DNA of 64,000 nt from Hyphomicrobiales bacterium (GTDB lineage Bacteria; Pseudomonadota; Alphaproteobacteria; Rhizobiales; Rhizobiaceae), in assembly GCA_900472785.1 (NCBI GenBank), contig UCJH01000036.1:1-64000 (forward strand), written 5' to 3'. Position numbers and translations under genes: made by a program. Of the stretch, positions 43,689 to 51,771 are shown in pieces (the stretch's first letter is position 1; each line of letters begins with the position of its first letter). The notes under the pieces were generated by a model, which worked only from the letters and a program-made list of their open reading frames with translations, did no database searches and was not told where the DNA came from.

Positions 43689-45644
43689 ATGAAATCCGCA
43701 ATGCGCTTTGGAATTGGAATGCGTCTGAGCATAGGCTTCGGATTTCTGCTGCTCCTGATGATGGGCCTGACCCAGCAGTCGGTGACGCAGGTCAATGCCA
43801 TCAACACCGACCTTGGCCAGATCAACGACGTCAACAGCGTCAAGCAGCGCTTCGCCATCAATTTTCGCGGCAGCGTCCACGACCGCGCCATCGCCATCCG
43901 CGACGTGACGCTGGTGGAAACGCCGGACGAGCGCCAGGCGGCGGTCGACCTGATCGCCAAGCTTGCCGCCACCTATGCCGAGAACGAAAAGAAGATGACC
44001 GACATGCTCGCAACGGGCGCGTCGGATGCGGAAAAGACAATCATCGGCGAGATCGCCGATATCCAGTCCAAGACCAACCCGCTGGTTGCCGAGATCATCG
44101 GTCTGCAGGAAAATGGTGACGCGGCCGGGGCCAAGAAGCTCCTGCTCGAACAGGCCCGGCCGCTCTTCGTGTCCTGGCTCGGCGCCATCAACAAGTTCAT
44201 CGATTATCAGGAAGCGTTGAACAAGCAGGTCGGCGGCGAAATCCGCACCTCGGCCAGCGGCTTCCAAACCCTGGCGCTGGGCTCGCTGGCCGGCGCTGCG
44301 GTTCTCGCGATCATCGCCGCCTTCCTGGCAAGCCGCTCGATCACCGCGCCGATGGCCAAGCTGCAGGAATCGCTGCGCAAGATGGCCGAAGGCCAGATGG
44401 AAGGCGACCAGACGCTCGACGCGCGCAACGACCAGATCGGCAGCCTTGCCCGCGCCGTCGGTGCCGTGCGCGACGCCGTTTCCGGTCAGGCGGCTCGCCA
44501 GGCGGAAAGCGATGCCAATCGTGCGACAGCCGAACGCAATCAGCTTGAGAACGCTGCCCGTCAGCGCGAAGCCGAAGCAAACGAGACCAACCATGCGGTT
44601 GACCAACTCGGTCGCGCTCTGGAGGAAATGGCGAACGGCAATCTCGAATACCGTCTGTCGCAGCCCTTTGGATCGACGCTGGATGCGCTTCGCGTCAACT
44701 TCAACAATTCCGTCGACAAGCTCCACTCCGCCCTGAAGGCCATCGGCGGCAATGCGTTTTCGATCGACGCTGGTGCCCGTGAAATCAGCACCGCTTCCAA
44801 CGATCTCGCCCGGCGCACCGAACAGCAGGCAGCCTCCATCGAGGAGACAGCGGCGGCGCTCGATGAAATCTCCACGACTGTCAACGATTCGACCCGTCGT
44901 GCCGAAGAGGCCGGTTCGCTGGTTGCCAAGACGCGTCAGAACGCCGAACGATCCGGCGAGGTGGTCAAGCGTGCCGTTGCCGCCATGGGCCAGATCGAAG
45001 GCTCGTCGAACGAGATCAACAACATCATCAGCGTCATCGACGACATCGCGTTCCAGACCAACCTGCTTGCGCTGAACGCCGGCGTCGAGGCGGCCCGGGC
45101 CGGTGAAGCCGGAAAGGGCTTTGCCGTCGTCGCCCAGGAAGTGCGCGAACTGGCGCAACGTTCGGCCAATGCCGCCAAGGAGATCAAGCAGTTGATCAAC
45201 AATTCCGGCGAGCAGGTGCGCTCCGGCGTGACGCTGGTCGGCGAAACCGGCAAGGCGCTGACCGAAATCGTCGCGGAGGTTCAGGAAATCAACCGCCACG
45301 TCAATTCGATCGTCGAATCGGCAAAGGAACAGTCGCTGGCGCTGAAGGAAATCAACGCGGCCGTCAACGAGATGGACCAGTCGACCCAGAAGAATGCGGC
45401 GATGGTCGAAGAAACCTCGGCAGCCAGCCAGAACCTGGCTTCGGAAGCGGCGTCGCTTTCCGCCCAGCTTGCCAAGTTCCGCTTCGAAGGCGCCGATACG
45501 ACGAGCCGCCACGTGCAGCCGGCAGGCCACGCCTCGAAGCCGCGCCCGTCACCGGCCAGCGCCATGGTGCGCAAGGTCGCGTCTGCATTCTCCGGCGGTC
45601 AGGCGGCAGCGGCCACGGCCGGCGGCGACTGGCAGGAATTCTGA
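43689..45644 (+). CDS. methyl-accepting chemotaxis protein
   Basis: 651 residues. Membrane segment 1 lies at about 12-32 and segment 2 at about 194-214, enclosing a helical periplasmic sensor of the four-helix-bundle type. A HAMP domain follows, then a second HAMP-like stretch around 300-350 and the signalling domain, with hairpin tip [20 protein letters not shown]. The last residues are DWQEF, an aromatic pentapeptide of the kind that tethers CheR and CheB. The ligand is unknown. No other che genes are near, so it is an orphan receptor. Confidence 0.94.
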   Translation: MKSAMRFGIGMRLSIGFGFLLLLMMGLTQQSVTQVNAINTDLGQINDVNSVKQRFAINFRGSVHDRAIAIRDVTLVETPDERQAAVDLIAKLAATYAENEKKMTDMLATGASDAEKTIIGEIADIQSKTNPLVAEIIGLQENGDAAGAKKLLLEQARPLFVSWLGAINKFIDYQEALNKQVGGEIRTSASGFQTLALGSLAGAAVLAIIAAFLASRSITAPMAKLQESLRKMAEGQMEGDQTLDARNDQIGSLARAVGAVRDAVSGQAARQAESDANRATAERNQLENAARQREAEANETNHAVDQLGRALEEMANGNLEYRLSQPFGSTLDALRVNFNNSVDKLHSALKAIGGNAFSIDAGAREISTASNDLARRTEQQAASIEETAAALDEISTTVNDSTRRAEEAGSLVAKTRQNAERSGEVVKRAVAAMGQIEGSSNEINNIISVIDDIAFQTNLLALNAGVEAARAGEAGKGFAVVAQEVRELAQRSANAAKEIKQLINNSGEQVRSGVTLVGETGKALTEIVAEVQEINRHVNSIVESAKEQSLALKEINAAVNEMDQSTQKNAAMVEETSAASQNLASEAASLSAQLAKFRFEGADTTSRHVQPAGHASKPRPSPASAMVRKVASAFSGGQAAAATAGGDWQEF

Positions 45645-45671
45645 GCCCCGTACCGATACTGATGAAACCAG

Positions 45672-45699
45672 AAGGCCGCGTCCGGAAGGATGCGGCCTT
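45672..45699. terminator. bidirectional terminator after the chemoreceptor gene
   Basis: AAGGCCGCGTCC and GGATGCGGCCTT form a 12-bp stem with one mismatch and a short loop, between two convergent genes. Confidence 0.75.
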
Positions 45700-45723
45700 T
45701 GTCATTGCAAGTTCGGCCGGATT

Positions 45724-46557
45724 TCAGATTTCCGCGGAGACGGTTTCTGCGAGATGACGCAGCTTGGCATCGGCGGAGGGGCCGATGACAACATAGGATG
45801 CGCCCGATTTCTGCCAGGAGACCATGGCGAGATCGTCGCGGATGCTTTCGTTGAGCTTTCCCTGCTCGCCGGTTGGTTCGCTTTTCAGAAAGCAGATGGC
45901 AAAGACGTCGCCGTCCGCATTCTTGTACATCAGCTGTGCCACCGGCTTTCCGGCGGCGACCAGCAGACGTCCGCCTTCGAACGTCAGGCCTTCCCCCGCA
46001 AGCGCGGGCAACTTGAAATTCACGCCGACGCTGGAAGCAAGCCAGGTCCTGATCTCGTCGTCCCCTGCTGATGCGGGAACCTCGACCAGATGCTTTTCCT
46101 GTCGCGAATAGACACGGTGATATTCGGCGATATCGTCGAGCCAGGACCGCGCTGCAGCGACCTCAACGTTCGATTGGGAACTGCCGTTGACCATGCCGAG
46201 CAGGTAGCCGGTCGAACCGCCGATGATCAGGAGAGCGATGGAGGCAGCAAGTGCGCGGGGCCAGAGCTTTACCCTGTGATGGACCGGGACCGTGGCTGTC
46301 ACGCGTTCGGACTTCGGATTGAGGGTCGTGCCCTGCTTGATCCGGCGTACCAGAGAGAGCGGCACGGGATCGTGCAGGAAATCCTCGAACGCCTTGTTGC
46401 CAAACGTGTTTCCGGCCTGAAGCATTTCGAAAAGCAGACGCGCCTCGTCGTCGCGCGTCACCAGTTCTTCCAGTTCGCGGCGTTCGGTATCGCTCACTTC
46501 ACCATCGAGATAGGCCGAGAGGCGGACCTCCAGAGAAAGACCTTTTGTGTTCTGCAA
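45724..46557 (-). CDS. anti-sigma factor, membrane-anchored
   Basis: 277 residues. The N-terminal domain (LSAYLDGEVSDTERRELEEL) is of the anti-sigma zinc-finger-like type but lacks the HxxxCxxC motif. One membrane helix (AASIALLIIGGSTGYLLGM, about 102-120) separates it from a periplasmic domain. It should hold the ECF sigma factor inactive until an envelope signal. TTG at 46557 is the start, with AGGAGGG at 9 bases; the site lies inside the end of the sigma factor gene, so the two are coupled. Confidence 0.85.
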   Translation of the reverse strand: MQNTKGLSLEVRLSAYLDGEVSDTERRELEELVTRDDEARLLFEMLQAGNTFGNKAFEDFLHDPVPLSLVRRIKQGTTLNPKSERVTATVPVHHRVKLWPRALAASIALLIIGGSTGYLLGMVNGSSQSNVEVAAARSWLDDIAEYHRVYSRQEKHLVEVPASAGDDEIRTWLASSVGVNFKLPALAGEGLTFEGGRLLVAAGKPVAQLMYKNADGDVFAICFLKSEPTGEQGKLNESIRDDLAMVSWQKSGASYVVIGPSADAKLRHLAETVSAEI

Positions 46558-46560
46558 CGC

Positions 46561-47079
46561 TCAGGCCCTCCTTTCCGTGGTTTCCGAAATCATCGCGGCG
46601 AGCCGGATGCGGGCCGTCGACAGACGGCTCATGACTGTCCCGATCGGGATGTTGAGGATCGTGGCCGTTTCGCGATAGCTGTGCCCTTCGACATTGACCA
46701 GCACGAACACGCTGGCGAGGCCTTCCGGCATGGAGAGGATCATTTTCTGCAACTGGTTTGCATACACGGCCTTTTCACCGGAGGCTTCGATGGTCAACTC
46801 GTCCTGATCGGCGATATCGACGGTTCCGCCACCGGTGCGGACCTTGCGTTTCCTGATTTCATCGATCCAGAGATTGCGTGTCATTGCATAGATCCAGCTT
46901 TCCAGCCGCCCTTCGCCATTCCAAAGGTGGCTGCGTGTGATGGCCCGCTCGCAGGCTTCCTGCACCAGGTCATCGGCATCGGCGGCATTTCGCGTCAACG
47001 TCATCGCAAAACGGCGCAATTTGGGCAGCAAACTGACCAAATCCCGTCTGAACTCATTCGATTCTGTCGCTGGACGCAT
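46561..47079 (-). CDS. ECF-type RNA polymerase sigma factor
   Basis: 172 residues. Region 2 holds ADADDLVQEACERAI and SWIYAMTRNLWIDEIRKR; region 4 holds YRETATILNIPIGTVMSRLSTAR. This size and layout are those of extracytoplasmic-function sigma factors. It is first in a two-gene unit with its anti-sigma factor. The stimulus is unknown, and I could not identify its target promoter with confidence in the 209 bases upstream. Confidence 0.9.
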   Translation of the reverse strand: MRPATESNEFRRDLVSLLPKLRRFAMTLTRNAADADDLVQEACERAITRSHLWNGEGRLESWIYAMTRNLWIDEIRKRKVRTGGGTVDIADQDELTIEASGEKAVYANQLQKMILSMPEGLASVFVLVNVEGHSYRETATILNIPIGTVMSRLSTARIRLAAMISETTERRA

Positions 47080-47288
47080 TGCTCTTCCAAAGAAACGTTC
47101 CGGATCAATCTTTTATTCGTCGGTGTAGGGAACACGCGGATTGATATGAAACATTTGACTGGCTGTCCGCAAGTCAGGAGCCGGGCGGAGGGCCAGATTT
47201 TACCGCATCATCCGCGGTTTCCATTGGCAGGCGAAGGCATCGGCCGGGTTTGCAACATCGCAGGGCCCGGCCGGTGTCGATCGTTCGA

Positions 47289-47840
47289 TCAGTATTGGCG
47301 CACGCCGCCGAGCGTTTCGAGAAGGGCGCGATAGGCCCAGGTGTTCTCGCCGCCGCGATCGCGGATTTCGATCAGCTGTACCTTGGCTTCCTCGATCTGG
47401 CCCTGCTCGACCAGTGCCTGGCCCATATAGGACCGTGCAAGGATATAGTTCTCGTCGGCCTGGAGCGCGCGCTTGTAGTAGCTCATGCCGAGCTCCATGC
47501 GGCCGGCCTTGCGGTTGGAATAGCCGCGATAGTTGAGGATGCGCGCGCTGTTCTGGTCCTTGACGGCATCCAGCACCTTCAGGGAGTTTTCATACTGGCC
47601 GGCATAGGCCAGCTCGCGTGCCGCCTTGAACAGCATGTCGTCGTTCATGCCGCTCTTCTTCGGCTCGACGCATTCCTTCTTTTCCTCGTCCCAGACCTTG
47701 CCGTCGGTGCATTCTGTCGATGTCTTGGTGGTGTCCGGAGGTGTCGTCGTATCTTCGCCGGCAGCGCGCGCGGTATGGGTCAGCGCGAATGCCGATACGG
47801 CGGAAAACAGGGCAATAAGAGCGGTCTTGCGGTTGATCAT
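47289..47840 (-). CDS. secreted TPR-repeat protein
   Basis: 183 residues with a signal peptide ending near TARAAGE, a short threonine-rich stretch, a two-cysteine segment (TECTDGKVWDEEKKECVEP), and then about three tetratricopeptide repeats (from residue 65; for example NYRGYSNRKAGRMELGMSYY). It should be a periplasmic scaffold; partners are unknown. It stands alone upstream of the metallophosphoesterase gene, reading leftwards. Confidence 0.82.
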   Translation of the reverse strand: MINRKTALIALFSAVSAFALTHTARAAGEDTTTPPDTTKTSTECTDGKVWDEEKKECVEPKKSGMNDDMLFKAARELAYAGQYENSLKVLDAVKDQNSARILNYRGYSNRKAGRMELGMSYYKRALQADENYILARSYMGQALVEQGQIEEAKVQLIEIRDRGGENTWAYRALLETLGGVRQY

Positions 47841-48007
47841 TGGTTATCTCCCTTGGCTGAAACGGATATCGGTCAAAACAGTTGTCGCGCAGCATCTGTT
47901 GCCGTCACCGAACCGTCTTGCGGTCAATCAGGGATAACGGATGACACACGTCGATTATTCCCCAGCATACCGTCTTTTATGCGTTTGGCGATATGCGATC
48001 GGCGACT

Positions 48008-48910
48008 TCAGAAGCGGGTGCTTTCCACCAGCGTCACGGAGCGTCCGTCCGGGGTCAGGGCGAAGCGTTCGCGCGAGCAATTCCAGTGTCCCGGGCCTCC
48101 CGAGATCGAAAACAGGTTGAACGCCGCCGGCGGCTTCTTGCCGCCATTGCCCTGCGATGCCGAAGCGATGCCGACCACGGGAACCGGAGCAATCTGGCCT
48201 TTGAGCCAATATACCGTGTTGAGATGGGTGTGGCCATGCAGGACGAGTTCGGCACCGCCTGCCGTGATCGTCGCGGCAAAACGGCGGATGCCGAGCATGC
48301 GCTTGTGCATCGGCGTTGCGCCGCGGATCGGCGGGTGGTGGATCATCACGACGCGAAACAGGCCGGCTTCGCCGGCAGCGCGCAACAGGTTGACCGTTTC
48401 GCGCGCCTGCCGCCGGCCGAAATAGCCGCTGGCCGCGAAGGGCGGGGTGGCGACGGCTGTCGAACAGCCGATCAGTGCGACGGGGCCGCGGACCCTGAGA
48501 TAGGGGAAACAGTGAAAATCCTCGTCCCATTTTTCCGGCCCGCTTTCGCCGCGCATGAAGGGATACCAGGCCCGCGTGGTCTTTTCGTAGGCTCCGGGCA
48601 CATAGGCATCGTGATTGCCGGGAACGATGGATATGTTTTCAGCTTCGCCCGCCTCCTTCAGCCATGCGGATACCGTCTCGATTTCGCGGGAAGAGGCCAG
48701 ATTGACGAGGTCGCCGGTAATGGCCAGATGATCCGGATCGCAGCGCTCGATCTCGTCCATCAGAAGGTTCAGCGTATCACCGACAAGATGACTGCGGCGG
48801 TTGCGATGCCAGTTGACGAAACCGGTGATGCGCTTGGAGGCGAGTTCCCGGAACGAAAGATCGGGCAGGGGACCGAGATGGACGTCGGACATATGGGCAA
48901 GTTTGAACAT
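48008..48910 (-). CDS. metallophosphoesterase
   Basis: 300 residues of the calcineurin-like phosphoesterase family. The metal motifs appear in order: LAHMSDVHLG (DxH), AITGDLVN (GDxx), VPGNHDAY (GNHD), VMIHHPP and LHGHTHLN (GHxH). No signal peptide. The substrate could be a cyclic nucleotide, nucleotide or phospholipid headgroup; it cannot be decided here. It is divergent from the Nudix gene across 83 bases. Confidence 0.9.
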   Translation of the reverse strand: MFKLAHMSDVHLGPLPDLSFRELASKRITGFVNWHRNRRSHLVGDTLNLLMDEIERCDPDHLAITGDLVNLASSREIETVSAWLKEAGEAENISIVPGNHDAYVPGAYEKTTRAWYPFMRGESGPEKWDEDFHCFPYLRVRGPVALIGCSTAVATPPFAASGYFGRRQARETVNLLRAAGEAGLFRVVMIHHPPIRGATPMHKRMLGIRRFAATITAGGAELVLHGHTHLNTVYWLKGQIAPVPVVGIASASQGNGGKKPPAAFNLFSISGGPGHWNCSRERFALTPDGRSVTLVESTRF

Positions 48911-48993
48911 AAGGGTTACCTAGCGCATATTCCTGAAAAGGGGAATCATTTGGGCGCTTTATCCCTGACAGGCCATTTCGGTAGGATACGATC

Positions 48994-49485
48994 ATGACCA
49001 ACGACCACCCGCCTGAAATGCGAAACTGGCGTGCGCGCCTGATCACTCGTCTGGTTCACGGCTATTTTGCGCTGGCCAGAGGCATGACGCTCGGCGTTCG
49101 CGCCGCCTGCTTCGACGAAGAGGGTCGGATTTTTCTGGTCAAGCATTCTTATGTCGCCGGCTGGCATATGCCGGGCGGCGGTCTGGAGCGCCGCGAGACC
49201 GCCCTGCAGGGACTTGCCAAGGAACTGCGCGAGGAGGGCAATCTCGTCCTGACGGAAACACCGCGGCTGTTTCACGTCTACTTCAACAATCGCACCAGCA
49301 AGCGCGACCACGTCCTTTTCTACCGCTGCGACAATGTCCGCCAGACGAGCCCGAAAATGGCCGACCGCGAGATCATCGAGACCGGCTTCTTCGCACTCGA
49401 CGCTTTACCACCGGGAACAACCAGCGCCACGCATCGGCGGCTTGCAGAGCTGTCGGCGGCGACACCGCCGGCCGACCTCTGGTAA
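48994..49485 (+). CDS. Nudix hydrolase with variant Nudix box
   Basis: 163 residues. The Nudix segment reads GGLERRETALQGLAKELREE followed by GNL. Compared with GX5EX7REUXEEXGU, the first Arg is Lys and the late Gly is Asn, while the metal-binding glutamates remain. It probably hydrolyses a nucleoside-diphosphate derivative. ATG at 48994 leads into a helical N-terminus (RNWRARLITRLVHGYFALARG). Confidence 0.85.
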   Translation: MTNDHPPEMRNWRARLITRLVHGYFALARGMTLGVRAACFDEEGRIFLVKHSYVAGWHMPGGGLERRETALQGLAKELREEGNLVLTETPRLFHVYFNNRTSKRDHVLFYRCDNVRQTSPKMADREIIETGFFALDALPPGTTSATHRRLAELSAATPPADLW

Positions 49486-49497
49486 GTGCGGGCTGCC

Positions 49498-50475
49498 TTA
49501 CAGGTTGGCGCGACCATGTGCAGCATCGAGATCGAGAACCGGACCGACCGGCACGACGCCAGTTGGGTTGATCATCGTGTGGCTGCGGTAATAGTGCTCC
49601 TTGATGTGGCGCAGGCTGACCGTCTCCGCCACGCCCGGAACCTGATAGAGATCCTGAAGATAGCCCTGCAGGTTCCCGTAATCGGCGATGCGGCGGATGT
49701 TGCACTTGAAATGGCCGACATAGACCGGATCGAAGCGCACCAGCGTCGTGAACAGCCGCCAATCCGCCTCGGTGATCGTCGAACCCGTCAGATAGCGGCG
49801 GGTCGAAAGCCGGTTTTCGAGTTCGTCCAGCGTCGCGAAGAGCGTCGTCACGGCTTCCTCGTAGGGCGCTTGCGCCGTGGCGAAGCCCGCCTTGTAGACG
49901 CCGTTGTTCACCGTATCGTAGATCCTGGCATTGAGCGCGTCGATTTCGCCGCGCAGCGACTGCGGATAGAAATCGTCCGTCGATCCGGTCAGGCCGTCGA
50001 AGGCCGAGTTGAACATGCGGATGATCTCCGCGGATTCGTTGGAGACCATCGAGTTGGTCTGCTTGTCCCATAAAACGGGGACCGTCACGCGGCCGGAATA
50101 GGTGGGGTCGGCCTTGACATAGACCTGCCAAAGCGTGTCCGAGCCGAACAGATGATCGATCGTGCCACCATGTTCGCCTTTGAATTCCCAGCCCTTTTCG
50201 AGCATCAGCGGATCGACGATGGAAACCGAGATCAGGTCTTCAAGCTTTTTCAGCTTGCGGAAAATCAGCGTTCGGTGCGCCCAGGGACAGGCGAGCGACA
50301 CATAGAGGTGGTAGCGTCCGGCCTCCGCCTTGAAGCCGCCGCCGCCGGAAGGTCCTGCCGCGCCATCGGCCGTCACCCAATTGCGGAACTGCGATTCCGA
50401 GCGCTTGAAATGCCCCTTGCTTTCCTTCGTATCGTACCAGACATCATGCCAGATGCCGTTCACCAGCTTGCCCAT
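49498..50475 (-). CDS. glutathionyl-hydroquinone reductase
   Basis: 325 residues of the Xi-class glutathione transferases (YqjG, PcpF). The active cysteine is in VSLACPWAHRTLI (about residue 63), and the family start MGKLVNGIWHDVWYDT is intact, as are TYSGRVTVPVLWDK and NTVNNGVYKAGFA-type segments. It reduces glutathionyl-hydroquinones and so protects against quinones. It converges on the Nudix gene with 12 bases between stops. Confidence 0.92.
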   Translation of the reverse strand: MGKLVNGIWHDVWYDTKESKGHFKRSESQFRNWVTADGAAGPSGGGGFKAEAGRYHLYVSLACPWAHRTLIFRKLKKLEDLISVSIVDPLMLEKGWEFKGEHGGTIDHLFGSDTLWQVYVKADPTYSGRVTVPVLWDKQTNSMVSNESAEIIRMFNSAFDGLTGSTDDFYPQSLRGEIDALNARIYDTVNNGVYKAGFATAQAPYEEAVTTLFATLDELENRLSTRRYLTGSTITEADWRLFTTLVRFDPVYVGHFKCNIRRIADYGNLQGYLQDLYQVPGVAETVSLRHIKEHYYRSHTMINPTGVVPVGPVLDLDAAHGRANL

Positions 50476-50749
50476 CGGCCGTCTCCTGCGGCGATTTTGC
50501 CGCGTCTCGTGTCATTCGTTGTTCTTAGATAGCGGACAATTTTTCGGCATATAGATCATAAACGCTGAACAGTGCGTTTTTGGCTTTGACGTACGGTTTT
50601 TTTCTGCTATCCGCGCATCCAGACTTTTTCATCCCTGCAATCGGGCCTCCGTTCCATGATGTTTTCAGGAAACCTGCGACGACGCTGAAGCTGCCAACGC
50701 CTTGTCCGGCGAAGCCTTCCCGTTTCCGTCTCGCATGCCAGGTTTTCTG

Positions 50750-51256
50750 ATGTTCATGAAAAAGCACGACCTCGTCTATCTCACCGAAGACGCATCCCAC
50801 GACGCCGCCATCGAAATCATCAATGAAGAGGCATTCGGTCCCGGCCGTTTCGCCCGCGCCGCCGCGCGCATCCGCGAGCAGGGGCCGCACGATCTCTCCC
50901 TGTCCTTCATCTGCACCGACGATGGCGAGACGATCGCCTCCGTGCGGATGACGCCGGTGATGGCGGGCGGGGTCAGGGGCCATCTGCTCGGCCCGCTTGC
51001 GGTGCGCCCCTCGCACAAGAACCGCGGCATCGGCCGCGAACTGGTGCGCATCGCCGTCGAGGCGGCGCGACGGCAGGGGTCCGAAGGTGTGATCCTCGTC
51101 GGAGACCCGCCCTACTATCAGCCGCTTGGCTTCGAGAAGGTGAAATACGGCGCGCTCGAATTTCCAGGACCCGTCGATCCGAACCGGGTTCTGATCGTTC
51201 CGATGGGCGCGGAAATCCACACGCGGCTCGTGGGCGTCATCGGCTACCGCGCATAG
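50750..51256 (+). CDS. GNAT-family N-acetyltransferase
   Basis: 168 residues. The acetyl-CoA loop is RPSHKNRGIGRELV, preceded by the strand HLLGPLAV and followed by ILVGDPPYYQPLGFEKV, a pattern shared by predicted YhbS-like acetyltransferases. The substrate is unknown. ATG at 50750 was chosen among three close ATGs (50735, 50750, 50756) because AGG lies 8 bases before it; the assignment is weak. The 274 bases upstream hold nothing recognisable beyond a T-rich leader. Confidence 0.85.
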   Translation: MFMKKHDLVYLTEDASHDAAIEIINEEAFGPGRFARAAARIREQGPHDLSLSFICTDDGETIASVRMTPVMAGGVRGHLLGPLAVRPSHKNRGIGRELVRIAVEAARRQGSEGVILVGDPPYYQPLGFEKVKYGALEFPGPVDPNRVLIVPMGAEIHTRLVGVIGYRA

Positions 51257-51288
51257 GGCCACCCCTGGTATCTCCGTCTGACAGTGCA

Positions 51289-51771
51289 CTATGTGGCTTG
51301 AGGTCCGGTATAGGTGAGGATATCGAGCCCGTGCTCGCCGACGCCGCGTTCCCTCAGGCGCCAGCCAAGCCCTTGATAGAAGCCGGTCTTTTCCGGCAGG
51401 GCACACAGATGGATCGTCTCAAAGCCGCGCTTGAGGGCAAGTTCGGCTGCGTGCTGCACGATGGCGCCGCCGACGCCCTTGCCACGATGTTGCGGGTCGA
51501 CCCACACGGCAGCGATCCAGGGTGTGTAGTCCGGTCTTTCGTCCATGTCGGATGCGATCACCGAAGCGGTCCCCATGAAGAGATCGCCGTCATGGGCGAC
51601 GATGGCAAAGGGAAACCCATTTGTATTGAGGTTTTCGTGCACGCGCCCTTCGATATGATCGAGCGCGACGCCCTTTTCCGCCCACCAGGCCCGCCAGACG
51701 CGATCGGCGACCGCCGCGCTGAAGTCCGGGCGGTCGTTCAGGTCTGACAGCAAAAATCGGAAACCCGTCAC
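51289..51771 (-). CDS. GNAT-family N-acetyltransferase at the end of the MoxR operon
   Basis: 160 residues. The acetyl-CoA loop reads DPQHRGKGVGGAIVQHA, with AAVWV before it and CALPEKTGFYQGLGWRLRERG after it. GTG at 51771 overlaps the stop of the upstream membrane protein gene by four bases (GTGA), so it is coupled to the MoxR-DUF58 operon. A longer frame upstream is a shadow of that gene. Whether it modifies a product of the operon is unknown. Confidence 0.85.
   Translation of the reverse strand: MTGFRFLLSDLNDRPDFSAAVADRVWRAWWAEKGVALDHIEGRVHENLNTNGFPFAIVAHDGDLFMGTASVIASDMDERPDYTPWIAAVWVDPQHRGKGVGGAIVQHAAELALKRGFETIHLCALPEKTGFYQGLGWRLRERGVGEHGLDILTYTGPQAT

Noticed and set aside
43512-45530. 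672-codon open frame on the minus strand
   Set aside because: Exact antisense of the chemoreceptor gene, whose repetitive helical code gives long opposite frames; no recognisable protein.
47080-47288. Possible ECF autoregulatory promoter with GGAAC upstream of the sigma factor gene
   Set aside because: A GGAAC motif exists but sits too close to the start codon for a -35 element and no matching -10 was seen.
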